NCBI GenBank assembly: GCA_937965695.1
Contig: CALCKW010000005.1
Coordinates: 57,922-121,921 of the forward strand
DNA: 64,000 nucleotides
Reading direction: 5' to 3'
Origin: an uncultured Granulosicoccaceae bacterium
Lineage (GTDB): Bacteria > Pseudomonadota > Gammaproteobacteria > CALCKW01
Part shown: piece after piece, positions 42,589 through 52,259 of the stretch
Layout: each line of letters starts with the position of its first letter
Numbering within the stretch: position 1 is the first letter of the stretch
The notes under the pieces: model-generated
The model's database searches: none
The model's input: the letters and a program-made list of their open reading frames with translations, nothing else
What the model was told of the DNA's origin: nothing
Position numbers and translations under genes: made by a program

Positions 42589-43725
42589 TCATGAGTGAAA
42601 CTTATTCAAATGCGCGTCAAGAGCACTAAGACCCTCATCAAGACCTGTGCGACCAAAACCAAGGCGAAAACGGTCTAAGGGCGTCGCTCCCAATTCCGAT
42701 CTGTAAATAGTGCTTGGCAAAAATAAAATACCACTCTCTTCAACCAGCGATCGGCAAAAAGCAACAACACCTTCGGTCCCTTTGTATCTTGGGAATGCCA
42801 TGCAAGAACCATCCGGGCGCTTCCAATCAAACAACTCGGGATAACGCGCAAAAAACGCATCCCATTTCAGCAAATTTTCATCGACAATTTTGCAATTGCG
42901 CGCCAGCAATTTCTCACGATTTCGCAATGCGATCTGTGTCAGGCGCTCGCTAGGTCCGGAGTTACAAATAGAGAGGTAGTGCTTCATCCTCTCCATTTTA
43001 GAAATCACTTCTTTGTCCGCACAGGCGATCCAACCTATCCTTAGCCCAGGCAGACCATAGGATTTGGACATCACATTCAGAGACAAGCCTCTTTCGTAGA
43101 CATCTGCGGTATAGGGTAAATGCTTTGTTCCTGTCTCACCGAGACCATGAAAAATTTCGTCGTGAAGAATATAAATTCCGTGTTTACGACACAGCTCTAT
43201 CAATGCCTGATAACGATCAAGTGGCAGGATGGTACCGGTGGGATTATGCGGGAAATTAATCGTCACGAGTTTGGTGTTTGGACGAATTGCCGCCGCAACT
43301 CGGTCAATATCTAATGACCAGTCGTCGTCAGCATCTAGCGGTACTCCGGTTGCATCGCACAAAGCCATGGGCAGCGTTTCGTGTGATTGATAGTTAGGAG
43401 TAACCACAATGGCGTGGCTGTCTTTATCCAGTATCACCGAGTTGGCCGCAAAAATTCCTTCACTTGCTCCAGCAAAACAAAGCACTTCATCAGCACATCG
43501 GTTTTCGTACAGGGTGGCGATGGTGTCTCGTAGGTCCGGTGCCCCATACGTTTCTGTATACCCAAGCCACATTCCGTCAAACGCTTCGCGCTCATCAGGT
43601 GTAGCCATCGCCAATAAATCTCGCATCGACATGCTCTCAGCATCTGAAGCAGTCAGGTGAAACTTAGCTTTGAATTCCCACTTAGAGAAATGCGTTTCTA
43701 GTCTAAAGTCGGGAAGCGTCGTCAT
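42589..43725 (-). CDS. PLP-dependent class I/II aminotransferase
   Basis: A 378-residue fold-type I aminotransferase. Visible features are the substrate-loop NFPHNPTG near residue 170, the HDEIFHGL strand with the pyridoxal-ring Asp near 197, and the PLP-lysine motif NVMSKSYGLPGLRIGW near 224-240. It overlaps the preceding ornithine-cyclodeaminase-family gene by 4 bases (ATGA), so the two probably act on the same amino acid. The substrate is unknown. Confidence 0.85.
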   Translation of the reverse strand: MTTLPDFRLETHFSKWEFKAKFHLTASDAESMSMRDLLAMATPDEREAFDGMWLGYTETYGAPDLRDTIATLYENRCADEVLCFAGASEGIFAANSVILDKDSHAIVVTPNYQSHETLPMALCDATGVPLDADDDWSLDIDRVAAAIRPNTKLVTINFPHNPTGTILPLDRYQALIELCRKHGIYILHDEIFHGLGETGTKHLPYTADVYERGLSLNVMSKSYGLPGLRIGWIACADKEVISKMERMKHYLSICNSGPSERLTQIALRNREKLLARNCKIVDENLLKWDAFFARYPELFDWKRPDGSCMAFPRYKGTEGVVAFCRSLVEESGILFLPSTIYRSELGATPLDRFRLGFGRTGLDEGLSALDAHLNKFHS

Positions 43726-44729
43726 TTTTTATTCTCGGTTTCTTTGTTGTGGCGGTGTGCGAGTACAACCAACTTGGCAATCTGGATATCTTGCACCGCA
43801 ACCCCGGTCAGGTCAGCTATCGTGATTTGATCCTCATGGGTGCGTCCCTTTTCAGGATATTTTATGACATCGCCAAGTTCGAGAATAGAGCTTTCGTCAA
43901 TCTGATTTTCTTGCACGGCCGCATGACATTCACCATGATCAATACATTGTGAAATACTGTCTGCCACTACTCGATCAGCCTTAGCCAGTAGATCAGCGTT
44001 CAATTCTTGTTTACCCAAATCGTCCGACCCCATTGCCGTGATGTGAGTCCCCTTTTGAACTTTATCAGCTCGAATTAAGGGGCTGCGAGCAGGAGTCGTC
44101 GTTACAATAAGTTGGCACTGTGAAACCAAACTGTCTAAGTCTTCCACAAGCTGGATGTCTATTCCCCAATCCCGAATACTTTTATTATTCTTGAGGTCGT
44201 CAGTCATCGCTTGAGACCTTGCGGAGTCTCTGCCCCAGATCAAACATCTTTTGCAATCGACCACGCCCCGCAGCAGCTCCAATTGGAGCCTTGCTTGCAC
44301 ACCTGTGCCAACAATACCGATAGCATCAATACGGCGGTTCGCTAGATGCTTGGCTGCGACTGCACCTGCCGCCGCAGTACGAATATCAGTAAGCCAGCCT
44401 TCGTCGAGCAACAGATATTCAATCCCACCGGTTTGACGACTGAACACAACCATCACACCATCATTGACAGGGAGACTTAACTTGGCGTTATCGTAAAACG
44501 CTGAGGCCACTTTCAGCACATAGAACTCATCACCGTCGATATAGCCGTACTTGATATGAACATCACCCGGTGGTTGATCAAAGTGTAGAAAGCCCACCGG
44601 CGGCACCTCTGTGCGGCCTTCAGAATACCAAATAAATCCGACTTCAATTGCTCCAATCAACGCCGAGAAATCAACTAAGGACTTAATTTCTTCAAGTGCC
44701 AGTACTGCCTTCAATGCCAACGCTCCCAT
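43722..44729 (-). CDS. Ornithine cyclodeaminase/mu-crystallin family protein
   Basis: A 335-residue NAD(P)-binding protein. The OCD signature is seen as FSRQTGGIEYLLLDEGWLTDIRTAAAGAVAAKHLA (near residues 95-130), with the Rossmann motif GIVGTGVQARLQLELL near 138. The family includes ornithine cyclodeaminase, alanine dehydrogenase and imine reductases. The C-terminal GDVIKYPEKGRTHEDQITIADLTGVAVQD is typical. Coupled with an aminotransferase, it could reduce or cyclise an imino acid, as in ectoine or hydroxyproline breakdown. Which of these applies is unclear. Confidence 0.85.
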   Translation of the reverse strand: MGALALKAVLALEEIKSLVDFSALIGAIEVGFIWYSEGRTEVPPVGFLHFDQPPGDVHIKYGYIDGDEFYVLKVASAFYDNAKLSLPVNDGVMVVFSRQTGGIEYLLLDEGWLTDIRTAAAGAVAAKHLANRRIDAIGIVGTGVQARLQLELLRGVVDCKRCLIWGRDSARSQAMTDDLKNNKSIRDWGIDIQLVEDLDSLVSQCQLIVTTTPARSPLIRADKVQKGTHITAMGSDDLGKQELNADLLAKADRVVADSISQCIDHGECHAAVQENQIDESSILELGDVIKYPEKGRTHEDQITIADLTGVAVQDIQIAKLVVLAHRHNKETENKK

Positions 44730-45266
44730 TGATCGATTCGCGGATTCTTTCGTTACTTTTTACCATACAACCTAGACCGCGGCACCCAACATTTAACAAC
44801 AACACCAACGATGGTACTTTTCATTCAATTGCCGCAAGACGAGCCCGCTTGTGAGCGGGGGCCATGTGAAGGTTTAACGAACAATCGATAGGGCAATAGT
44901 CGTGACCGCCATGAAACGGCGTCGATGAGTTGTTGGTCAGCTGAATCTGATCACTCAGGCAAAAGCGGGGGTTTGTAAAACGGTCGGTGCTCGGAAATTC
45001 TTTCAAACTTCAGGAACTCATAGCTGACAAGTAAAATCAAACAGACCACTCAAAGTTCTGCTCGCTACTTCCTCAATAAAAGCCGTTAAGCTATCGCGCA
45101 AATAAAAAGACAGAAAACTCTTTCTGCAAGAAGCTCGCACTTCCACTTATTGGCAACACAAGCTAGGGATTTGTTCGAGCGACTTGATGGTGTCGCCTCG
45201 AATAGTAAATGGGTGTTCGACTCAAACGTTGAACGTTCAAGTCAAACTTTGAGAGTGTATTTTTAC
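44730..45266. other. 0.54-kb gap with a small GC-rich hairpin
   Basis: CCCGCT (44844-44849) pairs with AGCGGG (44854-44859). A minus-strand frame from 44821 to 45006 begins with TTG and has no ribosome site or recognisable family, so I do not call it. Nothing else stands out. Confidence 0.4.
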
Positions 45267-48200
45267 TCAAGCCGCTTTTTGTTTGGAGGGCTGAAATTCA
45301 CCAGTGTGCATGGATTCAACCACATCACTTTCCGACAATGGCTTAGCAAACAGAAAACCTTGGATTTGATCAACGCTCCATTTTTTCAATAAATCCAACT
45401 GATCGGTTTCCTCTACACCCTCGGCCAGTACATTGACACCCAACCGATGTCCCAGAGCAACAATGGTTTGTGTAATCTCTGCTGCTTTTTCATCCGACGC
45501 CAGATGTCTGATAAAGGAACGATCAATTTTGATTGTCGAAATCGGAAATTGATTCAAATAGCGAAGCGATGTCTGGCCACTGCCAAAATCATCTACCGCC
45601 ACAGCCACACCCATTGAACGCAACTCATGAAGCAATGTCGACACTTCGCTAAAATCGTGCACCAGCACGTCTTCTGTTAGTTCGATTTCCAGACGATCAG
45701 GTGTGAGTGAATAACGCGCAAGCGTGTCACTGACAACCTTACAAAAATCCGCATTGCGGAATTGTTGCGGCGAAACATTTACGGCAACACGGTAGGGAAT
45801 GCCGTTGTCCGGCACAGGCCAGCTCGCAGCGAACTTACAGGCGGCATCCAGCACATAGGTGCCAATCTCATCCATCAGGTTAAGCTTTTCAGCGACAGCG
45901 ATGAAATCTCCCGGAGGTATCTGGCCTCGTTCGGGATGCGCCCAACGGATAAGCGCCTCATAGCCGACGATTCGATTTGCCGTCACATCAATTTGTGGTT
46001 GATAATCAAGATAGAATTCGTTTTCGGCAATCGCTTTGTGTAAATCACTTTCGATTCTCAACTGCAGTTTGGCATCGATATCCATTTCATGTTGGTAGTC
46101 AACCACACAACCTTTGCCGCGCTCTTTAGCTGCATACAGAGCCAAATCAGCCATGCGCAAGATGTCTTCGACGGTTTTACCATGCACGGGATAACATGAA
46201 ACCCCCACGCTCGCACCCACCTTTATATCAAGTGTTTGCACATAGTAGAGTTTGCTCACTTCACCGATCAGACGCTGCATAATTGCATGGGCAACACGTT
46301 CGGCAGACCGCTGATCGAGAGCGTTCAGCACAATTATGAATTCGTCACCACCGGTTCGATAGACCGTATCTATAGGACGTAGAAATTGTTCAATTCTATT
46401 GGCGACTTGCCTCAGCAACTCGTCTCCAACCTGATGACCATAGGCGTCATTGACGCCCTTGAAACCATCCAGATCGAGCCCCGCGATGATTATCGCATCT
46501 GCTTCGACATCAATTTCAGCTCTGGTCTTTTGTAAATCGCGAGACAGCGCACGGCGGTTTGGTAGGCCGGTTAGCTCGTCGTGTAGCGATAGAAATACGG
46601 CCCGATTTTCAGCAGATTTTCTAACAGAGATGTCCGTGATGGTTCCTCGATAACCCGCAAAACTACCGTCGGCATGGTTAAATGGCACACCTCTTACCTC
46701 TACTGAACGAAGCAATTCATCTTCACCATTATTTAGGCAAAGTTTAGCCTCAAAGACAGGCGTGCTGTCACGAGCAATTAAGGCTGCTTTTACCTGCTCT
46801 CTTACCGTGTCATCTATGTCGAGCTGATCCATTAAATTGGTGCTCATGACCTGATCGAGCAAACCGACTTCAGCGGCTTCTGAGTTCGCATGAATGAAAG
46901 TCACGAGGAGATTTTCATCGGATTCCCATAACCAGTCAGATGCCGTTTCAGCAAACTGTTGAAATCGTCGATTAGCGGTTACGATTGTCTGATTTGCCCG
47001 TTCGTATTTATTGACGACTTTGTTGAGCGAAATCGCAAGTTCGGAATGCTCATCATCAGAATCCACGAGAGCTGCAGTACTAAAACTGTCCGCACTATTA
47101 CCTTGATCTTCCAGCGCTTTCTGCAAGCGCGCAAGCCCGACACTTTCACCGTGTTCGGTGTAGTTCAAGCCAATTTTTTCTGCCTGCTCCGAAACGCGAA
47201 ATTCCATGAGGCGCTTTATGATCGTAATGGTGAGCCAGCAGCCCGCGCAGGACATAGTGGCAACAACCGCCACACCAAAAAACTGTATGGCCAACTGAGA
47301 CAACCTACCACCCGCTGGCAAAGCAGACACCGGACCGACAAAGGCCACCGCAAGTGTGCCAAACACGCCAGCAAGACCGTGGGTTGCAACCACGTCCAGC
47401 GGATCATCCAGTTTGAATCGGTGTAGCAAAACATGAGAGCCGTAAGTGGCAACTAGGCCACCTAAGGTGCCGACCACAATCGCATCCATGGCTGCCATCA
47501 AATGAACGCTTGCCGTACCAGCCACAAGACCACCTAATAAACCGGAGGTCACGCGAGACGGGTTAAATATACCCTTATCCAAGCGCGCACCGATCACCAT
47601 GCCAGCCAAAGCACCAAAGGCGGCACAGTTCATCGTGTTAAAAATGATAGATTGCAACAGTGGGTCGCTCGGCGAAACCATACCACCGTTAAATCCTATC
47701 CAGGCCAGCATAAGTAGCAACACGCCGTACAAGGCAATGACAGCATTGTGAGCAGGAAGAACCTGAGCCTCTCCCTTTTCATTAAAACGACCAATACGAG
47801 GCCCAATCATCAGCAACGCGACAAGGCCAAACCACGCCCCTACACCGTGAACAACCGTTGAGCCTGCGAAATCTACAAAACCCATATCGCCTAAAAATGC
47901 CGATGCGGCAGGATTATACATCGATCCCCAGACAAACTTGCCAGCTAAGGGATAAAACAAGCAAGACATGACAACGACAATTGCCAAATATGCCCGATAA
48001 GAGACGCGCTCAGTTATTGCACCAGAAAGAATGGTGGCGGTTGTACAGGCAAATCCAAATTGGTAGACGAAATGCATTGGCGACGGTGCTGTCGCGGAAT
48101 CATGCGCGGAGAGGAGATCAAGCCCCGAGTAGCCATACATCAAGTAGTAGCCGACAGCCAGAAAGCTAATCCAAACGACAATGAGATCAGTAGCATTCTT

Positions 48201-48329
48201 CTGAGCAACATTGATTGAGTTCTTCGATCGAACACGACCACCTTCAAGCATCAGAAAGCCCGGCTGCATCAGAAGGACCAAAAAAGTAGCTACGATCAGC
48301 CAGAGTGTGTCAATACTATTCATCATCAA
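45267..48329 (-). CDS. Ammonium transporter fused to PAS-GGDEF-EAL
   Basis: A 1020-residue fusion. Residues 1-378 form a complete Amt/Mep/Rh channel, including the LEGGRVRSKNSINVAQKN opening and the pore twin histidines H161 (STVVHGVGAW) and H317 (VVATHGLAGV). A linker and PAS domain follow (about 455-570). The GGDEF domain (about 580-745) has an intact GGDEF at 660-664, and the EAL domain (about 755-1000) has YEAL at 790-793 and DDFGSG at 913-918. It would couple ammonium passage or sensing to cyclic-di-GMP turnover at the inner membrane. GlnK does not appear to be encoded beside it. Both catalytic motifs look intact, so it could make and degrade c-di-GMP. Confidence 0.93.
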   Translation of the reverse strand: MMMNSIDTLWLIVATFLVLLMQPGFLMLEGGRVRSKNSINVAQKNATDLIVVWISFLAVGYYLMYGYSGLDLLSAHDSATAPSPMHFVYQFGFACTTATILSGAITERVSYRAYLAIVVVMSCLFYPLAGKFVWGSMYNPAASAFLGDMGFVDFAGSTVVHGVGAWFGLVALLMIGPRIGRFNEKGEAQVLPAHNAVIALYGVLLLMLAWIGFNGGMVSPSDPLLQSIIFNTMNCAAFGALAGMVIGARLDKGIFNPSRVTSGLLGGLVAGTASVHLMAAMDAIVVGTLGGLVATYGSHVLLHRFKLDDPLDVVATHGLAGVFGTLAVAFVGPVSALPAGGRLSQLAIQFFGVAVVATMSCAGCWLTITIIKRLMEFRVSEQAEKIGLNYTEHGESVGLARLQKALEDQGNSADSFSTAALVDSDDEHSELAISLNKVVNKYERANQTIVTANRRFQQFAETASDWLWESDENLLVTFIHANSEAAEVGLLDQVMSTNLMDQLDIDDTVREQVKAALIARDSTPVFEAKLCLNNGEDELLRSVEVRGVPFNHADGSFAGYRGTITDISVRKSAENRAVFLSLHDELTGLPNRRALSRDLQKTRAEIDVEADAIIIAGLDLDGFKGVNDAYGHQVGDELLRQVANRIEQFLRPIDTVYRTGGDEFIIVLNALDQRSAERVAHAIMQRLIGEVSKLYYVQTLDIKVGASVGVSCYPVHGKTVEDILRMADLALYAAKERGKGCVVDYQHEMDIDAKLQLRIESDLHKAIAENEFYLDYQPQIDVTANRIVGYEALIRWAHPERGQIPPGDFIAVAEKLNLMDEIGTYVLDAACKFAASWPVPDNGIPYRVAVNVSPQQFRNADFCKVVSDTLARYSLTPDRLEIELTEDVLVHDFSEVSTLLHELRSMGVAVAVDDFGSGQTSLRYLNQFPISTIKIDRSFIRHLASDEKAAEITQTIVALGHRLGVNVLAEGVEETDQLDLLKKWSVDQIQGFLFAKPLSESDVVESMHTGEFQPSKQKAA

Positions 48330-48959
48330 AATAACTCGGTTGCCGTATCCTTAACGGACGTTTTCTGTCAGCTACATTGTTGCAATATTAAGGAAAGAGG
48401 TTATCAAGTCGAAAATCAAAAAAATCTCAATTTTTGATAAATGCACCCTCTTCCAGATGTAGCCGCATAGGGACGCACAGCAAATTTCAAGCCACAGAAA
48501 GAGTGTTCACCTTCAAGCCCTGCATTTAAACGTTAACGGACAGTTAACCTTTGAGAAACGTCATCGCGAAAAGCAGTTCTGCTACCGCCTGATTGACTTA
48601 GGCTGTGTTAGCAAACGAGCTAACTCTCTAGACTAGAGCAGAATGGCGACCAGTACCTAAGCCACTTGCCCTGCTTTACGAAGTGCTGATTGAACTGACG
48701 AGCAAATAATGAGACTTTTAAAGAAGTCCCCATGAAGCCTGTCTGCAAATATTTTTATTACAACACCGGATTGAATAAAAAAACCAATATAAAAATGAAC
48801 TAATGGATCTAAACGGGAAATACCACAAGGTATTCTATTTAATCTGAGCACTTAAAAAATGTGAGTGTGTTGAACGCTAGGTTGCGCTGAAAGATCGACC
48901 GAATAACTGGAATAAATGGGACCAGAGGGCCGTGAAAATCTCACTTTCTGGAAAGCGGT
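48330..48959. other. 0.63-kb gap upstream of the Amt fusion gene
   Basis: Two GTTAAC hexamers (48532-48537 and 48543-48548) stand 11 bp apart centre to centre. GTTAGC (48607-48612) pairs with GCTAAC (48619-48624). No gene or sigma-54/NtrC consensus was recognised. The region is AT-rich between 48715 and 48860. Confidence 0.4.
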
Positions 48960-48986
48960 AAGACTGCTTCTGATCAGAACAGTCTT
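48960..48986 (-). terminator. Long hairpin after ThuA gene
   Basis: AAGACTG (48960-48966) pairs with CAGTCTT (48980-48986) and encloses the self-complementary TTCTGATCAGAA (48968-48979), with one bulged C. It lies 19 bases past the ThuA stop on the minus strand and probably ends the Gfo/Idh-ThuA transcript, though no T-run follows. Confidence 0.6.
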
Positions 48987-49005
48987 GGCGAATCTCAACA
49001 GGCTT

Positions 49006-49653
49006 TCAGCGAGTAGCCCAAAGCGCACCGCGTTCAAATATTTTCCGCATCTGCGGTACGTTGAACTCATCTGCAACGTGCCCCAAAGCGCTGAAAAACA
49101 CTCGACCCTGTCCAAACCGGCGTTTCCACACGACGGGCATCACAACACCGTCAATTTCTTCAAAATAGGTGTTATCAAAGGTTGTCGTCGCTAACACTTC
49201 AATACTGGGGTCAACGTGCATATAGTATTGCTCGGACCGGTAGTCGAAGTTCTCAATGCCTAGCATGATCGGATCGTCTGGTTTAGTCACCTCAACAGAA
49301 AAATCAATAATGTCGCCGGGATGAGCCACCCACTGACCGCCCGTCATAAATTGATAATCTGGCTCTTGACGAAAAGCATCGCACATAAGGCCGTGAAAGC
49401 CTGCTAGTCCTGTCCCGCCTCGCACCACAGCAAGCAAATTCTGTAGCTCCTCTTTCTCAATCCTCGACATGGTGATCGCAGGTACGATCAGATCATAATT
49501 TTTAAGATCAGGATCAGCAAATACTTCTGTTGTAGGTTCAATCACAACGTCATAGTCGTGTGCTTGCAATATGTCTTTCACAACGGCCGAGCTTTCTTCA
49601 GGAGTGTGGCCTTCCCAACCACCCCATACGACTAATACTCTTTTATTTACCAT
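49006..49653 (-). CDS. ThuA domain-containing protein
   Basis: A 215-residue glutamine-amidotransferase-like protein of the ThuA family. It has the opening VLVVWGGWEGHTPEES, the GGTGLAGFHG nucleophile-region turn and VVWKRRFGQGRVFFSALGH near the C-terminus. ThuA is linked to trehalose and other disaccharide use in rhizobia, but its chemistry is not settled. It follows a Gfo/Idh/MocA oxidoreductase gene by 10 bases, a frequent pairing in sugar catabolism. Confidence 0.85.
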   Translation of the reverse strand: MVNKRVLVVWGGWEGHTPEESSAVVKDILQAHDYDVVIEPTTEVFADPDLKNYDLIVPAITMSRIEKEELQNLLAVVRGGTGLAGFHGLMCDAFRQEPDYQFMTGGQWVAHPGDIIDFSVEVTKPDDPIMLGIENFDYRSEQYYMHVDPSIEVLATTTFDNTYFEEIDGVVMPVVWKRRFGQGRVFFSALGHVADEFNVPQMRKIFERGALWATR

Positions 49654-49663
49654 GATTGAATCC

Positions 49664-50797
49664 CTAGTCTAATTGCCCAAAAGGAAGGTCTGGACGCATA
49701 GGCGCAGGCCTTTCACACAGGTGTTTCAGGTGTATAACTTGTTCTTGTTCTGAAGAGCGCAATATACACTCCATCACTTCGAGCACATGCAAAGAGAGTT
49801 CTAAACTCGCACGATGAGGACGCCCGCTCACAATAGCCTGCGCCATATCCACCAACCCCAGTATGCGATAATTCCCATCGCCATAGAGATGCTCTTGCAC
49901 AAGGATCTCCCAATCCTCGTCTTTATTGGCAACTTTGATGTCACCGTCGAATTTGTTTGGATCACTGACAAGCATTGATCCTGCTGTGCCATATATTTCT
50001 ATTGGGGAGTGCCCATGCTTAGGAACGTCAAAGCTAGTAGTGAGAGTGACTATAGCGCCGTTCACAAAAGACAGGATAGCGGAAATATGAGTGGGTACTT
50101 CGACGTTAACGATTTCATCTTTTCTTTCACCCGAGCCAATAATACGTGTGTCATGGGACGTGCTCGCCGTGCCTGAAACCGTTTTCACTGGGCCCAGTAG
50201 ATTGATCAACGCCGTCAAATAATACGGCCCCATATCCATCAAAGGCCCTCCCCCCGCTTTATAATAAAAGTCTGGGTTAGGATGCCAACTCTCGTGACCA
50301 GGGCACATCATAAATGCTGTTCCAGCGACGGGCCGACCAATCAATTCGTTATCGACGGCGCGTCTTGCCGTTTGGTGGGCGCCACCCATAAAAGTATCCG
50401 GCGCACACCCCACCCTCAAGCCCCTATCTTTTGCCAGCGCGATCAATGTGGCAGCTTCAGTTAAGGAGATCGCCAACGGTTTTTCAGAGTAGGTATGTTT
50501 TCCAGCTCTTAGCGCTTTGGCACCCACTTCAACGTGGAATTGCGGCGTTGTCAGATTGAGTACAACATCAATGCGCGCCTCAGATAACAGGCAATCAATA
50601 TCCATCGCCTCGATATCATATCTGTCAGCTTTATCCTGTGCGGCTATTGGATTGATATCTGCACAAGCGACTATTTCTACGACGGGAAACTGTTCAGCCG
50701 CTTTTAGATACGCGTCAGATATATTTCCACAACCGATCAAACCTATGCCAACCGCCTTCACCCTAAAACCCTCTAGCTCCTTGAGACCTTCAGACAT
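49664..50797 (-). CDS. Gfo/Idh/MocA-family oxidoreductase
   Basis: A 377-residue NAD(P)-dependent dehydrogenase. The Rossmann motif IGLIGCGNISDAYLKAA (near residue 18), the EKP lysine motif (GKHTYSEKPLAIS, near 103) and the GGGPLMDMGPYYLTALINLLG segment near 190 match the family. It would oxidise or reduce a sugar or inositol-like substrate at carbon 1 or 3. It is 10 bases upstream of the ThuA gene, suggesting joint action, perhaps on disaccharides. The substrate is unknown. Confidence 0.87.
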   Translation of the reverse strand: MSEGLKELEGFRVKAVGIGLIGCGNISDAYLKAAEQFPVVEIVACADINPIAAQDKADRYDIEAMDIDCLLSEARIDVVLNLTTPQFHVEVGAKALRAGKHTYSEKPLAISLTEAATLIALAKDRGLRVGCAPDTFMGGAHQTARRAVDNELIGRPVAGTAFMMCPGHESWHPNPDFYYKAGGGPLMDMGPYYLTALINLLGPVKTVSGTASTSHDTRIIGSGERKDEIVNVEVPTHISAILSFVNGAIVTLTTSFDVPKHGHSPIEIYGTAGSMLVSDPNKFDGDIKVANKDEDWEILVQEHLYGDGNYRILGLVDMAQAIVSGRPHRASLELSLHVLEVMECILRSSEQEQVIHLKHLCERPAPMRPDLPFGQLD

Positions 50798-50873
50798 GCC
50801 ACTTGGTCCAAAGACATCAATTTAGAATAAATTCCACGACGTTAAATCTTAGAACAGCTCGGAAAGAATCACA

Positions 50874-51605
50874 CTAAGATGGCTTTTTCCAAACGGATAT
50901 GTGAGATTTTGAAGCGGACGTGAATTCAGATTTGTCCCACCCGCCCCAACGGCCAAATAGCTCTAACCCGGCAATTTTAGCCATTAAATCATATTCAGAA
51001 GGCCAGGCGTATCTGTGCGTAGAGTCGAAGATTTCTACGCGATCTGCATCAATCCAATAATGATGTGATACAACCGTTTGATTCAAAATGTCAAACGTAT
51101 CGATTCCAATATGCTCCCGCGACACATCAAATGCCGAAGTAGTGGTACCTTCCGGAAGGTTTCTAATCGTGGGGACTTGATCTTCAATCACAAAGAAACC
51201 ACCCGCCTGCAAATGCGAAGCAGCATTTTTAAAACACTCGACTTGCTCATCTTGTGTAATGAGGTTTGTAATCGTGTTGTATACCAAATAGACCAACTGA
51301 AATTTCTCAGGAATCTTGGCTGATGCCATATCCCCAACCACCACGTTTATACTTTCTGCTTCAGGCTTAGCGAACAGTTGATCAACCATCGGCTGTGACA
51401 ACTCAATTCCATGAACCTCAATTCCATGCTTTTGCAAGGGCAGCGCTACTCGGCCTGTGCCAATTGCAAACTCTAAAGCGCGCTGATCGTTAGCCAGCTC
51501 AGCAAGAAACGAGCTAATATATTCCAGGTGATTTTCATCGAACATTTCCCTATCTGCAAAGTCGTAGTTCGCTGCAATACGTTCATCGAATATATTTTCT
51601 GGCAT
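50874..51605 (-). CDS. Class I SAM-dependent methyltransferase
   Basis: A 243-residue methyltransferase with the SAM-binding motif ALEFAIGTGRVALPL near residue 45, an acidic loop (VHGIELSQPMVDQL) and VVGDMASAKIPEKFQLVYLVYNTITNL. The family alkylates small molecules or proteins in the cytosol. GAGGTT lies 5 bases upstream of the ATG. It stands alone, and the substrate cannot be predicted. Confidence 0.8.
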   Translation of the reverse strand: MPENIFDERIAANYDFADREMFDENHLEYISSFLAELANDQRALEFAIGTGRVALPLQKHGIEVHGIELSQPMVDQLFAKPEAESINVVVGDMASAKIPEKFQLVYLVYNTITNLITQDEQVECFKNAASHLQAGGFFVIEDQVPTIRNLPEGTTTSAFDVSREHIGIDTFDILNQTVVSHHYWIDADRVEIFDSTHRYAWPSEYDLMAKIAGLELFGRWGGWDKSEFTSASKSHISVWKKPS

Positions 51606-52259
51606 AACCTCACAACAACCTCAAATAGTATTTAGCACAAGTGATATGTTGAATTCTAGAATTTACATCTCGACTAGATCTCTCAGAGATCGTTTACATT
51701 TTAGCGCTCAGATAACAGCATACAAAGACATCCACTAGATTACTTATTCCATTCTTTGCCGTCTGAGTTATTAGTTTACGCCTGTGTTGATCGACACCAC
51801 AAAAAAAGCCTTTGCGTACACAGTAAGAAGCTCAGTGGTAGTTGGGAGTACCGTGCAGTGATACAAGCTCATTCCTTGGCTTAGGCAAAGAGAAATTCAT
51901 TCATCCATATATCGCGTCGCGCGCAGTTGCGCTGATTTCTTATACAGCTTTCGATATTGGGTGTCATTGATCTTCTACATTTCTCTTTCCGAAGCCGACA
52001 TTGATATATTTATTTTTTCTGTGAAAAGAATTTGCTGGCGCTTCATTCTTCACTAACTCTTGGAAAAAATTGTCACGTCTATTTCGAATCGAATCAGGTT
52101 AATTTATCAATATTTTTGTGTCAGAGCCTGACGAATCAGCTAGTGCTTCGTCTCTACTAGCTATTTCTATGAATACATTTTCTTTAACTGCAAACAATTC
52201 AGGCCGAGCTTGCTCCTGTCGAGTTTGCTTTTTGTTTTGTTGTGCTCTGCAGTAGAAGG
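51606..52259. other. 0.65-kb gap with a hairpin near its TRAP-operon side
   Basis: AGCTAGT (52138-52144) pairs with ACTAGCT (52156-52162), about 100 bases past the racemase-family stop codon. It may belong to the end of the TRAP operon transcript. I see no gene, tRNA or rRNA here. Confidence 0.4.

Noticed and set aside
44821..45006. 61-codon minus-strand frame with Cys and His residues
   Set aside because: It begins at TTG without a ribosome site, contains an unrelated GC-rich hairpin and matches no family I know.
48330..48600. NtrC or sigma-54 control of the Amt fusion gene
   Set aside because: Only a TGCACC half-site is present, with no partner. No GG-N10-GC type -24/-12 pair is seen on the minus strand.
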